From: Peromyscus leucopus | Taxonomy: Eukaryota; Chordata; Mammalia; Rodentia; Cricetidae | Assembly: GCF_004664715.2 (NCBI RefSeq) | Contig: NC_051070.1 | Location: forward strand, 39,582,456 to 39,646,455 | Length of the DNA: 64,000 nt | Direction: 5' to 3' | Shown here: positions 45,412-56,559 of the stretch, in pieces | Layout: each line of letters begins with the position of its first letter | How positions within the stretch are numbered: position 1 is the stretch's first letter | Position numbers and translations under genes: made by a program | Notes under the pieces: generated by a model | Database searches by the model: none | The model's input: the letters and a program-made list of their open reading frames with translations, nothing else | What the model was told of the DNA's origin: nothing

Positions 45412-45677
45412 CTTCTAGTTTCTGGTCCTCATGCCTTATATATCTTTCCTTTCTACCATCACTCCCTGGGATTAAAGGCGTGTGTTACCAAGCCTGGCCG
45501 GTTCCAATGTGGCCTTGAACTCAGAGAGATCCTGAGGGATTTCTGCCTCTGGAGTGCTAGGATTAAAGGTGTGAGTGCCACCATTCTCTACCCTTTGTAT
45601 TTAGTGGCTGTTCTGTCTCTGACCCCAGATAAGTTTATTAGGGTGCACAATATTTTGGGGAACACAATACCACCACA
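45412..45677 (-). mobile_element. LTR, family 1, copy F, truncated
   Basis: The reverse complement runs from 'tgtggtggtattgtgttcccc' (at 45677) past the TATA box region ('ccttatatatc' on the plus strand, near 45434) and stops at 'agaaactagaag', where an (AC)n run begins. Only the upstream half of the LTR remains. Frames at 45333-45681 and 45601-45867 run through it and are not genes. Confidence 0.85.
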
Positions 45678-45814
45678 GTAATCCAATCCCCCCTCCACCC
45701 TGCACCCATATACAGGCATTATCTGTAACATAAACCATTGTGATTATTGGTTTTCTGTTTATCTTCATAATCCTTCTATATTGATACATTTTTAGAGAAA
45801 TTAGGGTTATATGT

Positions 45815-45852
45815 TCTTTTTCTTGAAGTCCACTCTTTTTCTTGAAGTCCAC
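45815..45852. repeat. 19-bp perfect tandem duplication
   Basis: 'tctttttcttgaagtccac' at 45815-45833 and 45834-45852, followed by the start of a third unit. A small recent local duplication. Confidence 0.95.
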
Positions 45853-46729
45853 TCTATCAAAGCACATGTTTGAAGCACAGTAGCTATTTAATAACTATTT
45901 TATCTTGAACTAAGAAATAAGTAATCAGTAAGCCTGGAAATGTACTCGGAATGAAATATTTTGTTAAATCTTTAAATAATAATTTTCTCATATTTGAAAA
46001 GTTCATGTGTCTAATATTCTGTATTTTTATATTAAATATTCTATGCAGTTTTGCAATCTTAAAGTGACAATTAACATGGATTAGGCCTTATTATGTACAA
46101 TGTACTAGTGTATATGTTTATTATACTGAAATGGTTTTGCTCTCATTTTACCAATTTCTAACTGACAAGTAGATGAAGAATGGTCATTATAATAAATTCA
46201 GTGTCATAACATTCATCACATTTGAAGACTTTATATATATATAATATACACAATGTTTCAAAGAGCAATGGCACCATAAGAACATGGTGCTTTATATGTA
46301 AAGAAGTTTATATATAAACTTGTCATTTATATATTTGCTATCTTGAAGAATTCTTATGTGAAGTGAATTTTTGCAAAAAGAGTACATACTCTTCTAATTT
46401 TGAATCCTCTATAATTTTTTTAATTAACTGGAATGTTTTTCTTTAGAATTTAGAATGCAGTGAAATATTGTTGAAATTGAAGCAATTTTAATATACATTA
46501 GTTGCTATTTAACTTATGTCAGTATGGTGACAGTACTGAAATATTAAAACTGCTTTGAACTACAATCAATCATTATGAATGACCTACTGCATTTGCACAG
46601 TGACTTTATATGTATTAATATTGAAGTCACTATGGCATTCACACTGCCAATGATAAAAATGGAAAACCTTCAATGAATTATTTTACTTCATCAATTATTG
46701 CAGCAATCATCCTGATAAAAATGTAAGAG

Positions 46730-46809
<80 letters not shown>

Positions 46810-47204
46810 ATCTTGTCAATTTTCCTAGAGACCTTTAAGACAAAATCCAATGTTTACTTCTGTTTTAGTTGTGTATGTCTGCATAACAGTTCAAGTGGCC
46901 TATCTAACAGCACCTTTCATTATCATACATTTCCATGTTCCAGAATTAAGAGCATCATTTCACAGAGTTCTCTGACTTTCAATATTTGCAGGTATCACCA
47001 AGAAATTATCCACGGTCACCATTTTGTAGGCAGGCTTGCCTGGGAAACAGTTGTTTTCCAAGTTTACACTCTTCACTGATCGCTGATTTCACTTTCTCAA
47101 GGAAGGCTGGGAAGAGGTAACTCTGAGATTCTTGCAGTGTGAACTTTTCTATGGGACACCTCAAATTATGGGAATTTGCTTCATCAAAAGAAGCAAACAA
47201 GTTG
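45853..47204. other. AT-rich DNA with a compound microsatellite
   Basis: Apart from the CT/TA repeat listed separately I recognise nothing. The 88-codon frame at 46813-47079 starts inside the repeat flank and has no known domain. Confidence 0.55.
46732..46807. repeat. (CT)n(AT)n compound microsatellite
   Basis: About 14 CT units (46732-46760) run straight into about 23 AT units (46761-46807). Uninterrupted runs of this length are usually highly polymorphic, and the AT part can form cruciforms. Confidence 0.97.
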
Positions 47205-47605
47205 AGATAAGACTAAAACTCTTTCCTTGTATTGAGGCTGGGCAAGGCAACCCAGTATGAGCAATAGGTTCCCGAAAGCCAGCCAAATCCTTAAGGTCAG
47301 CCGATGTTCCCACTGCTAACAGTCCCACAAGTAGACCCAGCTTCACAACTGTCACACATATGGAGGGGTGCTAGGTTGGCCTCATGTAGGTTCCTAGCTG
47401 TCAGTCTGCTTTTTGAGAGCTCCTACGAGCCCAGGTTAGTTGGAGGCCATGGTTTGTTGATACCCATGAGAGGCCTACTCTCTTCTGACCAGAAGCAGAG
47501 GAGGAGGGGATGAGAGGGTTGTGGGAGTTGGTTGAGAGAATGGGAGGAGAGGAGAGAAGGGAAACTGTGGTCTGGATTTAAAATAAATGAATACATTTAA
47601 ATAAA
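47205..47605 (+). mobile_element. L1 3' UTR with 5' inversion
   Basis: The left part (about 47205-47440) is L1 3' UTR in reverse: its complement reads 'gtgacagttgtgaagctggg', then 'cttgtgggactgttagcagtggg', then 'actgggttgccttgccc'. The right part (about 47441-47605) is the following UTR in sense orientation: 'tttgttgatacccatgagagg', a purine run, and 'ggatttaaaataaatg'. As in the other inverted copies, a short UTR segment is missing at the switch. Target duplications were not found. Frames of 64-69 codons here are artefacts. Confidence 0.75.
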
Positions 47606-47616
47606 TAAATGTAACA

Positions 47617-47775
47617 CAACTTACTGAAAGGTCTTATTAATAATAATAATAAAAAAAAACCTGGAGCCAGATATTGGGGTAAATGCTGAGAGATCAGAGG
47701 AATAGAACAAGCCAGTCAGAAGTTCTTACCACTAGAAAATCCTCAGCCAAAGAGAGAGCTACTTGCTGTATACTC
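47617..47775 (-). mobile_element. LTR family 1-like remnant
   Basis: 'actgaaaggtcttattaata', an expanded (AAT)n, then 'cctggagccagatattggggtaaatgctgagagatcagagg' matches the reversed 3' end of LTR copy E (40.15-40.24 kb). It diverges after 'ttcttacc', so it is a truncated or related LTR. Confidence 0.7.
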
Positions 47776-48249
47776 ATGCCTATGTATCAAAATTATTTTT
47801 AAAGCTACTATGAATGTGACATTCTCTAAACTGTAGCTATATACCATTGTTTAAAAAATATAATTAGGATTATGCTAATCATAAATGAGGAGTCTTATAC
47901 TAAAGTATGGATACAATGATTGGAAGATCACTGAAAGCCATTACAGAAAACCATCATAACACAAGTGAAAACAAACAACAATTTCTGTCTTTATGAACAT
48001 TATTCTAAGATACTTGTCCAGGTTCAATTTTTTCAACCCCTTTTCTGTAAACTTAATATTTGTTACTGTAATTGCTTCATTTTCAAGGATAAATCTGTGA
48101 CAATATGAATAAATAATTTTTACAATTTTGACTTTTTTTCAGTAATCTTTCCCCATTCTCTTTCCCTTCTTTGCCCCTTCCCCTGACTTAACACTCTTGT
48201 TCTCATTCCCACCTGCCCACAGTCTAGCAGCAAAATTTATTGTATTTCA
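47776..48249. other. Unrecognised sequence
   Basis: AT-rich with a C/T-rich patch at 48148-48225. No named repeat. Confidence 0.5.
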
Positions 48250-48420
48250 AATAGATGGAACTAGAAAAAGAATCAGCTTGAGTTTCTTAACCTGAACCCA
48301 GACAGACAAACATGGTATGAACTCACTTATAAGTGGCTATTAGCTGTTAAGGATAATCACACTGCAATCCACAAACCCAGAGAAGCTAAGTAACAAGAAA
48401 GTTTCAGTGGGTGGACACAT
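48250..48420 (+). mobile_element. L1 ORF2 end / 3' UTR fragment
   Basis: 'agatggaactagaaaaagaatcagcttgag', 'gacaaacatggtatgaactcacttataagtggc' and 'acccagagaagctaagtaacaag' correspond to the L1 region at 34.53-34.67 kb. Short and diverged. Confidence 0.8.
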
Positions 48421-49089
48421 TAGCATTATTATTTTTAATTAGATCATCTTATCTTCCGGACTGGTCTGTCCTATTGTTTGCAAGAAAACATAGCAGCATT
48501 AGTACTTGAAAGACATGGCTACTGTCCATTACATACCTGGAACAAAATTCTGTTAGTTACAAACGAAATATTTCCATGTCCTGTCAAAATTAAGTGTAGC
48601 TGAGAGGAAAAGCTGTTCAAATTATTTATTGTATGTGAACTTTCTAAGTAGTGTGTGTATAAAGCTTTTTTTGTGAAATAGTTGTTGTACTATCAGAAAT
48701 TTTTGAAATAGTAGAGGTGGCTTTCAGCTATCTTTCCACTCACCTAAGCTGTAGAAAACAGACATAATAGCTCCTCTAGAAAAATAAGAAACACGAGAAA
48801 TGGAAACCAGATTTGATGGTAAGTGTCATGCAAGGTATTGTGTCTGAAGCAGAACATAATCTTGAGCAATTCCTTTGTGAATCTCTATCGTGTTGGTTTC
48901 TATAAAGTTTGGGTTCAGTGAGCATGGATGTACATTTGATATATAAACAACTCAAACTTATATAATAGGGGAATAGAAATTCAGGTGTGTTTTGAATTAT
49001 TTTTAGAGTATTCTACTCAATGTTGACTAACAACTTGTTCTTCTCTTGTAGATTCTGATCAGTGCAGTAAGCAATGTCCAGTGTTGAAG
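48421..49089. other. AT-rich DNA, nothing recognised
   Basis: No feature recognised. Confidence 0.5.
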
Positions 49090-49118
49090 CACACACACAC
49101 ACACACACACACACACCA

Positions 49119-49202
<84 letters not shown>

Positions 49203-49235
49203 TGAGAGAGAAAGAGAAAGAAGAGAGAGAGAGGG
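49090..49235. repeat. (AC)n with CC interruptions, then (GA)n
   Basis: About 110 bp of AC units, interrupted by 'cacc' at a few points, followed by a GA-rich purine run (49200-49235). The minus-strand 'cysteine-valine' frames of 60 and 79 codons are pure products of the GT strand. Confidence 0.97.
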
Positions 49236-49417
49236 ATATATAATATAGATTTCTGGTAATCAGCATAAGAAGTGTGTCTTATCCATCTAGAAGGAACATT
49301 GGCAGTTACAACCAGAGATTTCTTAACACTGCATTTAAAGAGAAATCTGGCTCCAGAGGTTATTTTAATAAGTCATAGTTTTAAATTTAGTCAACTCAAT
49401 CAAATGTCAAAATGTTT

Positions 49418-49697
49418 ATGGAAGATTTTCTTTTCAGACGTGTAATATATGCCAGTGTAAGAGCTCATCCTAACGCAAACATTGAAAATGTCACTGCCAA
49501 ACAGTTTTTACCAGTAAGTACTGAAGGCGGAGGAGGATATTATTAAGATTTACAAAATAAATGCTGAAGCTGATATCAATGGGGAAAGTGCATCGCTTAT
49601 TGGAAATCCTAATTCTCAAGTCATGAACATTTCCCTTGATGCCCTAAGTAGAAAGAAAATGAAGACTTGCTTCTTGAACACAGGTGGTGTAGGTAAT
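49418..49697 (+). pseudogene. Exon-like or processed-pseudogene-like open stretch, frameshifted
   Basis: Two overlapping plus frames with protein-like composition. Frame one starts at ATG 49418, includes 'RRVIYASVRAHPNANIENV', and stops at 49544. Frame two, offset by one base, is open from 49518 to a stop at 49695-49697 and includes 'INAEADINGESASLIGNPNS'. A 'ttttcttttcag' acceptor-like site ends at 49437; donor-like 'gtaagt' lies at 49513-49519 and 'ag/gtaatt' near 49691. I recognise no protein family. It could be a decayed exon, a piece of a processed pseudogene, or chance. Confidence is low. Confidence 0.3.
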
Positions 49698-50030
49698 TAA
49701 CAAAATTTAAGATTCCCAGATTCATCTCTACCATGATCACATGCATAGCTCACACAGAACTCCTACCCTAAAGCAACTGTATTTTTCAGAACAACCTCAC
49801 ATTTACCTGAGCTGTGGTCTGATAATTACATCACTTGCAAAGTCTCTTGTTTGTTTAAAGACCAGTTCTTTATTTGATTTTTTTATTATCTTTTAAGATT
49901 ATAAAACAATTTTATCTTTCCCCCTTCACTTTCCTCACTCTAAACTCTCTCATACACTCCTTCTTTTACAAATCCATGATTTCTTTTTTCTTATTTATTA
50001 ATGTGCGTGCATGCATGCGTGCATGCGCAT

Positions 50031-50067
<37 letters not shown>

Positions 50068-51657
50068 GACGCATGCACACATATTCCTAAATACATGATA
50101 CAGCATCCACAGTCTGTTACATATGTGTATCTTACTCCTAGACCACTGACTACTTTCAAGGTAATTCTCAGTTTTTCTTTTTTTTAGTGTTTATATTCTT
50201 GATTTTCCCCCCATTTTCCTAGGAACTTTTTTGATGTTCCAGTTTTTATTTAACAATAAGAATAAAACAAATGTTCGAGCCATGTTCTTTGCACTGTATA
50301 ATACTTTTTTCTAGTTGTTTCCTGATTATCTTCTAAAATTATAATAGATTTATTTGAGGATGCAAACATATAAAAGATAATTCCTATTCTTATTAAATAG
50401 TGAAGAAATGTAATGCATCCTGTGAACCATTGTTTTAGATACTCTTATGTGTTTCCTGGATCATTAACAATACATCCAATTGGTGGTTTAAAGGGGCTCA
50501 GAGATGGACTGCTCATGAACATTGCTTTTTAATATGCTGAGATATAAGCAACTAGCACTCACAGCAGAACTGGGAACAGCAAAGCCCTTCTCAGTTTAGG
50601 TCGTTCCTGGTGTTTAGATGTGAAAAGCGTGAGCAGCTTTATTCCCCTCTCTGTCTTCAAACACACCTTTTTCTATCTCAGTGTATCTGTGTGCCATTTT
50701 CTCTTTAACTTAATTTCTCATCCTTTCCATTCAGTGCAATTTTCTTAGAATGTAAGATGAACTCTAATTAAGCATGACCCATTTAAAAAAGTGAACACAT
50801 CTGCAAAGACATATTTTTCCAGGTGTGAAAACATTCACTGGTATATGGAATTAGAACCTCAAATATCCTTTTGGGAGATAAAGTTCAACTCATTTGTACT
50901 TTTGTTTTTATTTAATGATAATTAGCTCAGCTAGACATAGTTTTCAGAATAGAATGCCCTTTCAATTAAAAGGAAAAATAAAAATAGCAATAAAATGTAT
51001 ATATTTTATAACATGCCTGAGGGTGAATAAACTAAAGGATTTAATGAATCAATCAAATACATGGCATCTAATACACCATCTAAAACCATCGGTGATGTAG
51101 CATGGATACTCTTTGTAACTTGAAACAATGTGCTTGTCGATTGCTTTCCTCTAATCCTGAATTGCTTTTGAGAAAATTCTGAACAAAGTTAAGCATGTTA
51201 TTCCTTCTGGATTTTTTTTTTACTGTATTTTGACCTAAAATATATTAAAATCCCATTGAATTTATAAATTTAAATCTTTATTTTTATGGTCAGAGAATGA
51301 AAAACATCTGTTATATAAAGAAACATGTGATATATAAAAGAAATGTAAGATGCAAAGACTTTCCTACTGTGAACATCCCAAGCCTACTGGACCAACTAGC
51401 ACCTCTGTTTCCAACCATAAAAACCTGGAATGAATCAACCTTCCCCATTTTATAATAACATAAATAGTCTATTTTGCCTCATTCATAGCAATATAATTTA
51501 GGAGCATTGCAACTCCCGTGGTCACCAAAAATCCTAGTTTTAAAGCTACTACTAACCAATAAATGAACCATAGAATTTGATGTCTTTGGTATACCAGAGA
51601 ATAAGGCAAATGTAAAAGAGCATTTCAGTAAATAATTCAACTTTGAACAAAGAACCG
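49698..51657. other. AT-rich DNA with a CA/CG-type repeat
   Basis: Apart from the alternating tract at 50001-50067 I recognise nothing. Frames at 49874-50098 and 50894-51100 show no domain. Confidence 0.55.
50001..50067. repeat. Alternating purine-pyrimidine tract, GCATGC/CA
   Basis: Sixty-seven bases alternate purine-pyrimidine without a break: a TGCATGCG-rich half followed by (AC)n. This is the second long candidate Z-DNA tract in the window, after 2772-2833. Confidence 0.92.
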
Positions 51658-51658
51658 T

Positions 51659-51699
51659 TTTTTTTTTTTTTGTTTTTTTGTTTTTGTTTTTTTTTTTCC
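51659..51699. repeat. T-rich run with G interruptions
   Basis: About 40 bases of T with three Gs. It may be the reversed A tail of a lost SINE, but no SINE body follows. Confidence 0.8.
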
Positions 51700-51719
51700 A
51701 ATGGGCAATGATTACTGTA

Positions 51720-52285
51720 TAATTAATTTATCAAAGTGTCTAGTAGATGCAATGATGAAGATTCCGTTTTAAGTGGGCCAATCTTATCAACCTCTTCCTA
51801 TGCAAATCTCAGGCCACATTTTGGAAGAGAGGGAACATAAATTTTAAGAATCAGGGCATAGGAAGGAGAGCTGTGAAAAACTGCTTTCTGGATATGAAAG
51901 GACTGTAGCACACAACTCACAACAGCTGTTGTTACTCGCATGTGGAATGTATAAACTAAAGCCAATGATAAGCCAGCATGAATCCAGAGGTGTCTCTATG
52001 TCTCCATCCCCACAGGAGGAGCTGTTGGAAGCTGATAGCTGCTGAGAGAGGGAGACTCACTCATTGTTGGTCGGTTATCATGACCCAGTTGGTGATCCTA
52101 TACCCAATTACATATAGGAAACACTAAGTCAATTTGGGATTATTAATAACATCAATAAAAGAAGACATGAATTTAAATCAGGTGGTTAGTCCTAGGAACA
52201 ATTGGAGAGACGTAGCAGGGGATGAATATAATCAAATCATATCACATACATGTGAAATAAATCAAAGATTTAATAAAAATATTAT
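51720..52285 (+). mobile_element. L1 (Lx-type) 3' UTR end
   Basis: 'cacacaactcacaacagctgttgttactcgcatg', 'agctgttggaagctgatagctgctgagagaggga', 'gggattattaataacatcaataaaagaagacatg' and 'gatttaataaaaat' are Lx-type 3' UTR landmarks in sense order. The G-rich purine stretch is nearly lost. Old. Confidence 0.75.
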
Positions 52286-52724
52286 TTAAAATCTTACCTT
52301 CCTCCACTGGGCTAACCAAGCTCATCAGCAATACTCAGTATGTTTTGAGAGAGTCTTAGCCAATCATGATTAACAACTCAAAAGGGGTTTCTCATGTCTT
52401 GTATTGGGATTTTTGTTAGGTTGGTCTTTGGCTCTTGTAGGGAGCACCATTAACCCCCCAGATTTTAAAAGTTTATTAAAAGTGTATGATGTGTGTTTAT
52501 ACTTGAAATCACTTGCATTACAGATTTTTTGTATAATAGTTAACATCATGATTCCTCCTCTTTTTTATACGCAGTTTATATTATTTTACCTACCACTCTC
52601 TTTGTCTTATATTTACTTCCCTAAAAAGCACTCAAATTTTCTATTTTACTATCAGATCACTTCATTCACGTATAACCTCTCCCTTCTTCTTCTATATTTA
52701 TCTCTCTCCCTGAAATAAGTTTAG
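52286..52724. other. Unrecognised sequence between two L1 3' ends
   Basis: Pyrimidine-leaning. The 104-codon frame at 52404-52718 is hydrophobic because of T-richness and has no recognisable domain. Confidence 0.5.
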
Positions 52725-53290
52725 GGAACATTTTAGAAGAGGGGAAGAAAAATCATAAGAGACAGAGGATCTGAGAGTTTGCTGTGAAAATGTGTTTTTT
52801 AGTGGTGTCAGAAGCTACCAATGTCAGAAGTTGTATCCATAAAGCCTCATCAAATGACTACTCCAAAGTGAGTTGAACAAGGATGACATCAACGAACATG
52901 CCAAACTGGATAGAGAAAAGCCCACAAAGCCTCAACTCTCATCAGAAATATAGGCCACTAAAGAAATCTAGGAGTGGGAGACAGCCTGACCGAGGAAAGG
53001 GCACTCCACTTGGTTGTCCAGGGTCAAATGGCCAGCCCTGAAACATACACACAAGTTATATTGTACAGATAGAGCAGGTCATACTTAGGAATATCTATAT
53101 CTATCTGTATCTATATCTATATTTCTCTCTCTACATATATACACATACATACATATTTACATGGAATAACAATTGATAAGAGACCATGAATTTGAAAGAG
53201 AGTGGAGAGGAGTGTATTGGAAAGTGAAGAGGAAGAAAGAATTGCTATAAAAATTATAAACTCAATAATAATAATGATAATGTTAACAAT
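52725..53290 (+). mobile_element. L1 (Lx-type) 3' UTR end, second copy
   Basis: 'gggaacattttagaagagggg', 'ctccaaagtgagttgaacaaggatgacatcaacgaacatgcc', 'ggtcaaatggccagccctgaaac', a (TATC)n patch, 'gagaccatgaatttgaaagagag' and 'aaaattataaactcaataat' follow a known Lx 3' UTR layout. It has the same orientation as the copy 450 bp upstream but a different UTR variant, so these are separate insertions. Confidence 0.8.
53091..53152. repeat. (TATC)n / (CATA)n simple repeat inside L1 UTR
   Basis: Runs of 'tatc', 'ct' and 'acat' units within the L1 3' UTR, a position where Lx copies commonly carry TA-rich microsatellites. Confidence 0.85.
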
Positions 53291-54135
53291 TCTTATTTGC
53301 TAGTCTTTTTATTAATATATTGTATCATCATTTAAAGGAATATGCATGTAATTAAATTAACAATCATAGCTCCATTTATTTTATATCTACCAGAAACAAC
53401 TGAGGATTTGCATTGTTTGAAACCAGTTTCAGACAAAAAGAAAATCTCTACCAGCATTCTCTGAAAAGGCCAGTGTTTGGACCTGAGTCATTGCAGACAG
53501 GTATCATTATGTACAAGTCAGTAGGATGAGAACATAAAACATCAGGCTTTCCACATAGAGAAATAGAAGCTTAACAGGTTCCAGAAGGGCAGTGTGTGAT
53601 TATCACTGAGAAAAATATCACTAAAGTAAACAAAGAATTTCATTAATCAATCTGTTAAATCTCCTTATCTACTTTCTTATAAGACTTGTCCAATTGTTAT
53701 ATCATCAGAGGAGACAGAAAATACTTGTAATGTCAAACTCACCTGACACATTCTATATGGTTTCTCAGAAACTTCTGGCTTTATAGCCTGGAAACATAGT
53801 TATAGAAACATATTTCTAAGACACTGGATTTTTTTATAAGGTTTTACATTATAAAATAAGAACTGCTCAGTTTAAGTTCTCACAAACACAGTGAAAACTA
53901 TAAAAGAAGCATTGGTGCAAATAAATCTAAATGATTTTGAATGTTTAACTTCAGATGGAGAATTTGTCAAGCTCTTATAAAGGCAATTTTTTTCTCTCAA
54001 GAAATTTTATAAGTGGGAAACAAGAAAATATTTGGCCATACACTTTTAGAATTTTATGTTTTGGTGTTGACTAACAGAAAAATATAGATTTTGATACTTA
54101 TTACTGAGCAGAAATTCATTTTTTTTCCAGAAAGT
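53291..54135. other. AT-rich DNA, nothing recognised
   Basis: No feature recognised. Confidence 0.5.
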
Positions 54136-54325
54136 GTATAGATGTTTTGTTTCTATGGATGTCTGTGAGCTGCCTGTGTTCCTGGTTCCTGAAGATGTCA
54201 GGAAAGGGGGGCATCAGATCCTCTGAAATTGACGTTATAGGTGGTTGGAACCTGGACATAGAGGTGGGAACTGAACCCGGATCCTCCAGAAAGGATCAAG
54301 TGCTCTTAACCATCTCTCCAGCACT
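54136..54325 (-). mobile_element. B3-type SINE
   Basis: 'catcagatcctctgaaattgacgttataggtgg' and 'ggtgggaactgaacccggatcctccagaaaggatcaagtgctcttaaccatctctccagc' are the reversed body and tRNA-like head of a B3-type SINE. The 79-codon plus frame (54147-54386) is non-coding and lies across it. Confidence 0.85.
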
Positions 54326-55769
54326 TAGGAAACACTTCATAAGGTGCCAGAATATTTCCTTCTGGAGCAAACACTTCATTTATTAAGTGGTTTCTCATGC
54401 CAGTTTAAAAGGAGTTATTTCCAAAGAAAATGAGTTTAAACTCATTACAGAGAGAATGCTAGTAATATGTTTAAGTAAAAGTAAAATTTCAGCAAATTTT
54501 CAAATTATCCCATATCACTGTCAAATACTTAAAGACTTTTAAATAACCTTTAGTGTGGTTATTCATTAGCTTAGGGCCCTGATTAAACAAGTAAAAACAA
54601 GCACATTTTATTGATGAAGAAAAAGTCTGTAAAGCACACCTCTCATGGTAACAAATAATTAAGAACTGCACTAGTGTCAGTGGAGTTATCTGGGTGACAT
54701 GTAACGAATAAGAAGTGAGAGTGGACTTTTATATGGCGGCGGGGGGAGGGTGCAGGTAGCAAGTAGGCTGCACAGAACTATGAAAGGCTACCATGACCAG
54801 CAATTTATCCAGTACCATGTCATCTAACAAACCTGTGACTGACGGTGACTTACCCACACCTCATCTGTTTTCTCTCATATGAGAGATGCAAGCAAGCACA
54901 GGATCAGAGAGCCAAAAACATTTAAGAACTTAAAGTATGCAAGTAAATGTTCTAAAAATGTTTAATGTAACAATGTTTACACTATCTTAAATATTCCGTA
55001 ACTTAAAGCGATCTAAGGTAGGCAGTTCAGAAGCATAAGTAAAGCTACAGATAGCACAGCATGTTTCTGTCTCCTGGAAATTGTAAAGCTATTTCCATTT
55101 TTGGGAGATGTTCTGTTAAGAATGTATGAAAATGTATGAGAAGGTTCCCATCCTGAATTCTGACAAGAAGAAAATATGTCCTTAAGAAAGTGCTCATACA
55201 AAAATACAAACACACACAGAAAGAGAGACAGAGACAGAGAGAGACAGAGACAGAGAAGAAAGAACTAAAAATAGAAATACAAAATTAGCTTAATATTCTC
55301 TTTTCTGACTCATATGTCATTTTGCCTGTATTTCTATCTTTCTTTTCCCTTTTAGTGGTAGATAAGTATATAAAAAGGTGTAATTGATAGTGAAAGTTAA
55401 AAGACTTCAATAGGTTCAAAATGTGTATTTTAACTTCATTTAGATGTATAAAGCTCAGACCTGGACAAGTGTGTGAATGGCTACCTTAAAATAGCTGCAT
55501 GATATTTTTTTTATCTGTGAGTTCATTATAATTAAGTGATTTTTTAAAAGAAGAATAGCTTAATAAATGACTGAAGTTATTTTATGTGCATTAGTTTTTA
55601 GATATAGTTTAGGAAACAGATCTAATCTTCTATACAGACAATTATAATCTAAGTATTAAGTATAAAACACCCTGCACTTAGAGACTGTGGGCATAGTATG
55701 AGGTGGAATTTTTTTTTTTTGTTTTACTAACTTTATCTGCGTGTTTATGTATATAGGTAGGCCAACAGC
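54326..55769. other. Unrecognised sequence with a GAGACA repeat
   Basis: No named repeat except a (GAGACA)-like purine patch at 55217-55258. Short minus frames (54489-54671, 55013-55213) have no known motif. Confidence 0.55.
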
Positions 55770-55935
55770 TAATCTCAGATGTCTTTACTCAGCAATTATC
55801 ACCTTGGGTTTTGTGATCTAGAGCCTCACTGATCTGAGGCTCACTGTAGCTAAGGTGGTTAGCCAGCCAATTATGTGTTATCTCCCTGTACCTGATTTCC
55901 CAGTACTGGGATTACAGAAAATAATTGACACTAAG
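55770..55935 (-). mobile_element. B4-type SINE, B1-like half
   Basis: 'agcctcactgatctgaggctcactgtagctaaggtggttagccagcc' and 'cctgatttcccagtactgggattacag' are the reversed B1-like body of a B4-type SINE. The tRNA-like half is not visible. Confidence 0.6.
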
Positions 55936-56559
55936 GACCTTTTAACAAAGCCATATAGAAACCCACTACTCTAGAAGTTTCCTAAAACATGCACATATAC
56001 ATAAACAAAAATGATTTCAATGAAACAAGGCTGAAAGGAGGGATCATATCAAAACTAGACACTATGCAAACAAATAATTCTAGTACCAGGAATTGGTTGC
56101 CTCTTTCTGAGCTGCTGGTCAATAGAGTCACCTAGATTCCTAGGATTTCATACTATTGCCAAAATTACTGGTTATCCTCCAGGACAAGGTGATACAACAC
56201 TGTTATTGAAGATAGTTGAATTACCGAATATAGAGACTTAAAGTTGTTACTCATCTGCAAACTATAACCTTGTTGGCTAGTATCTATGGCTCTGGAAAGT
56301 GTTGTGTACATTACTAGAAGAGAAAGGTAATATTCAAGCTTATCCATTTTTGAACCCTGAATGCTACAATTAAGACTGGTGTGACAACATGTATCCTCTA
56401 GTGCAACATGTGAGAAATTTTATGAGAGTGATCAAAAGCTTGTGTCAGTAGATGGAGCCTTTTTCTGCCAATATTAAAGGAGACAATAATCTGGAGATAA
56501 ATAGATTATAGGCTGTAGATAAGGATCTACTACTATTAACCTGCTAAATAGATACAGAA
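55936..56559. other. Unrecognised sequence
   Basis: No feature recognised. Confidence 0.5.

Noticed and set aside
49090..49199. Short evenly spaced repeats that could suggest a CRISPR-like array
   Set aside because: Plain dinucleotide microsatellite with no distinct spacers, in a mammalian genome.
49013..49266. Cysteine/valine-rich minus frames
   Set aside because: They are direct translations of a GT microsatellite.
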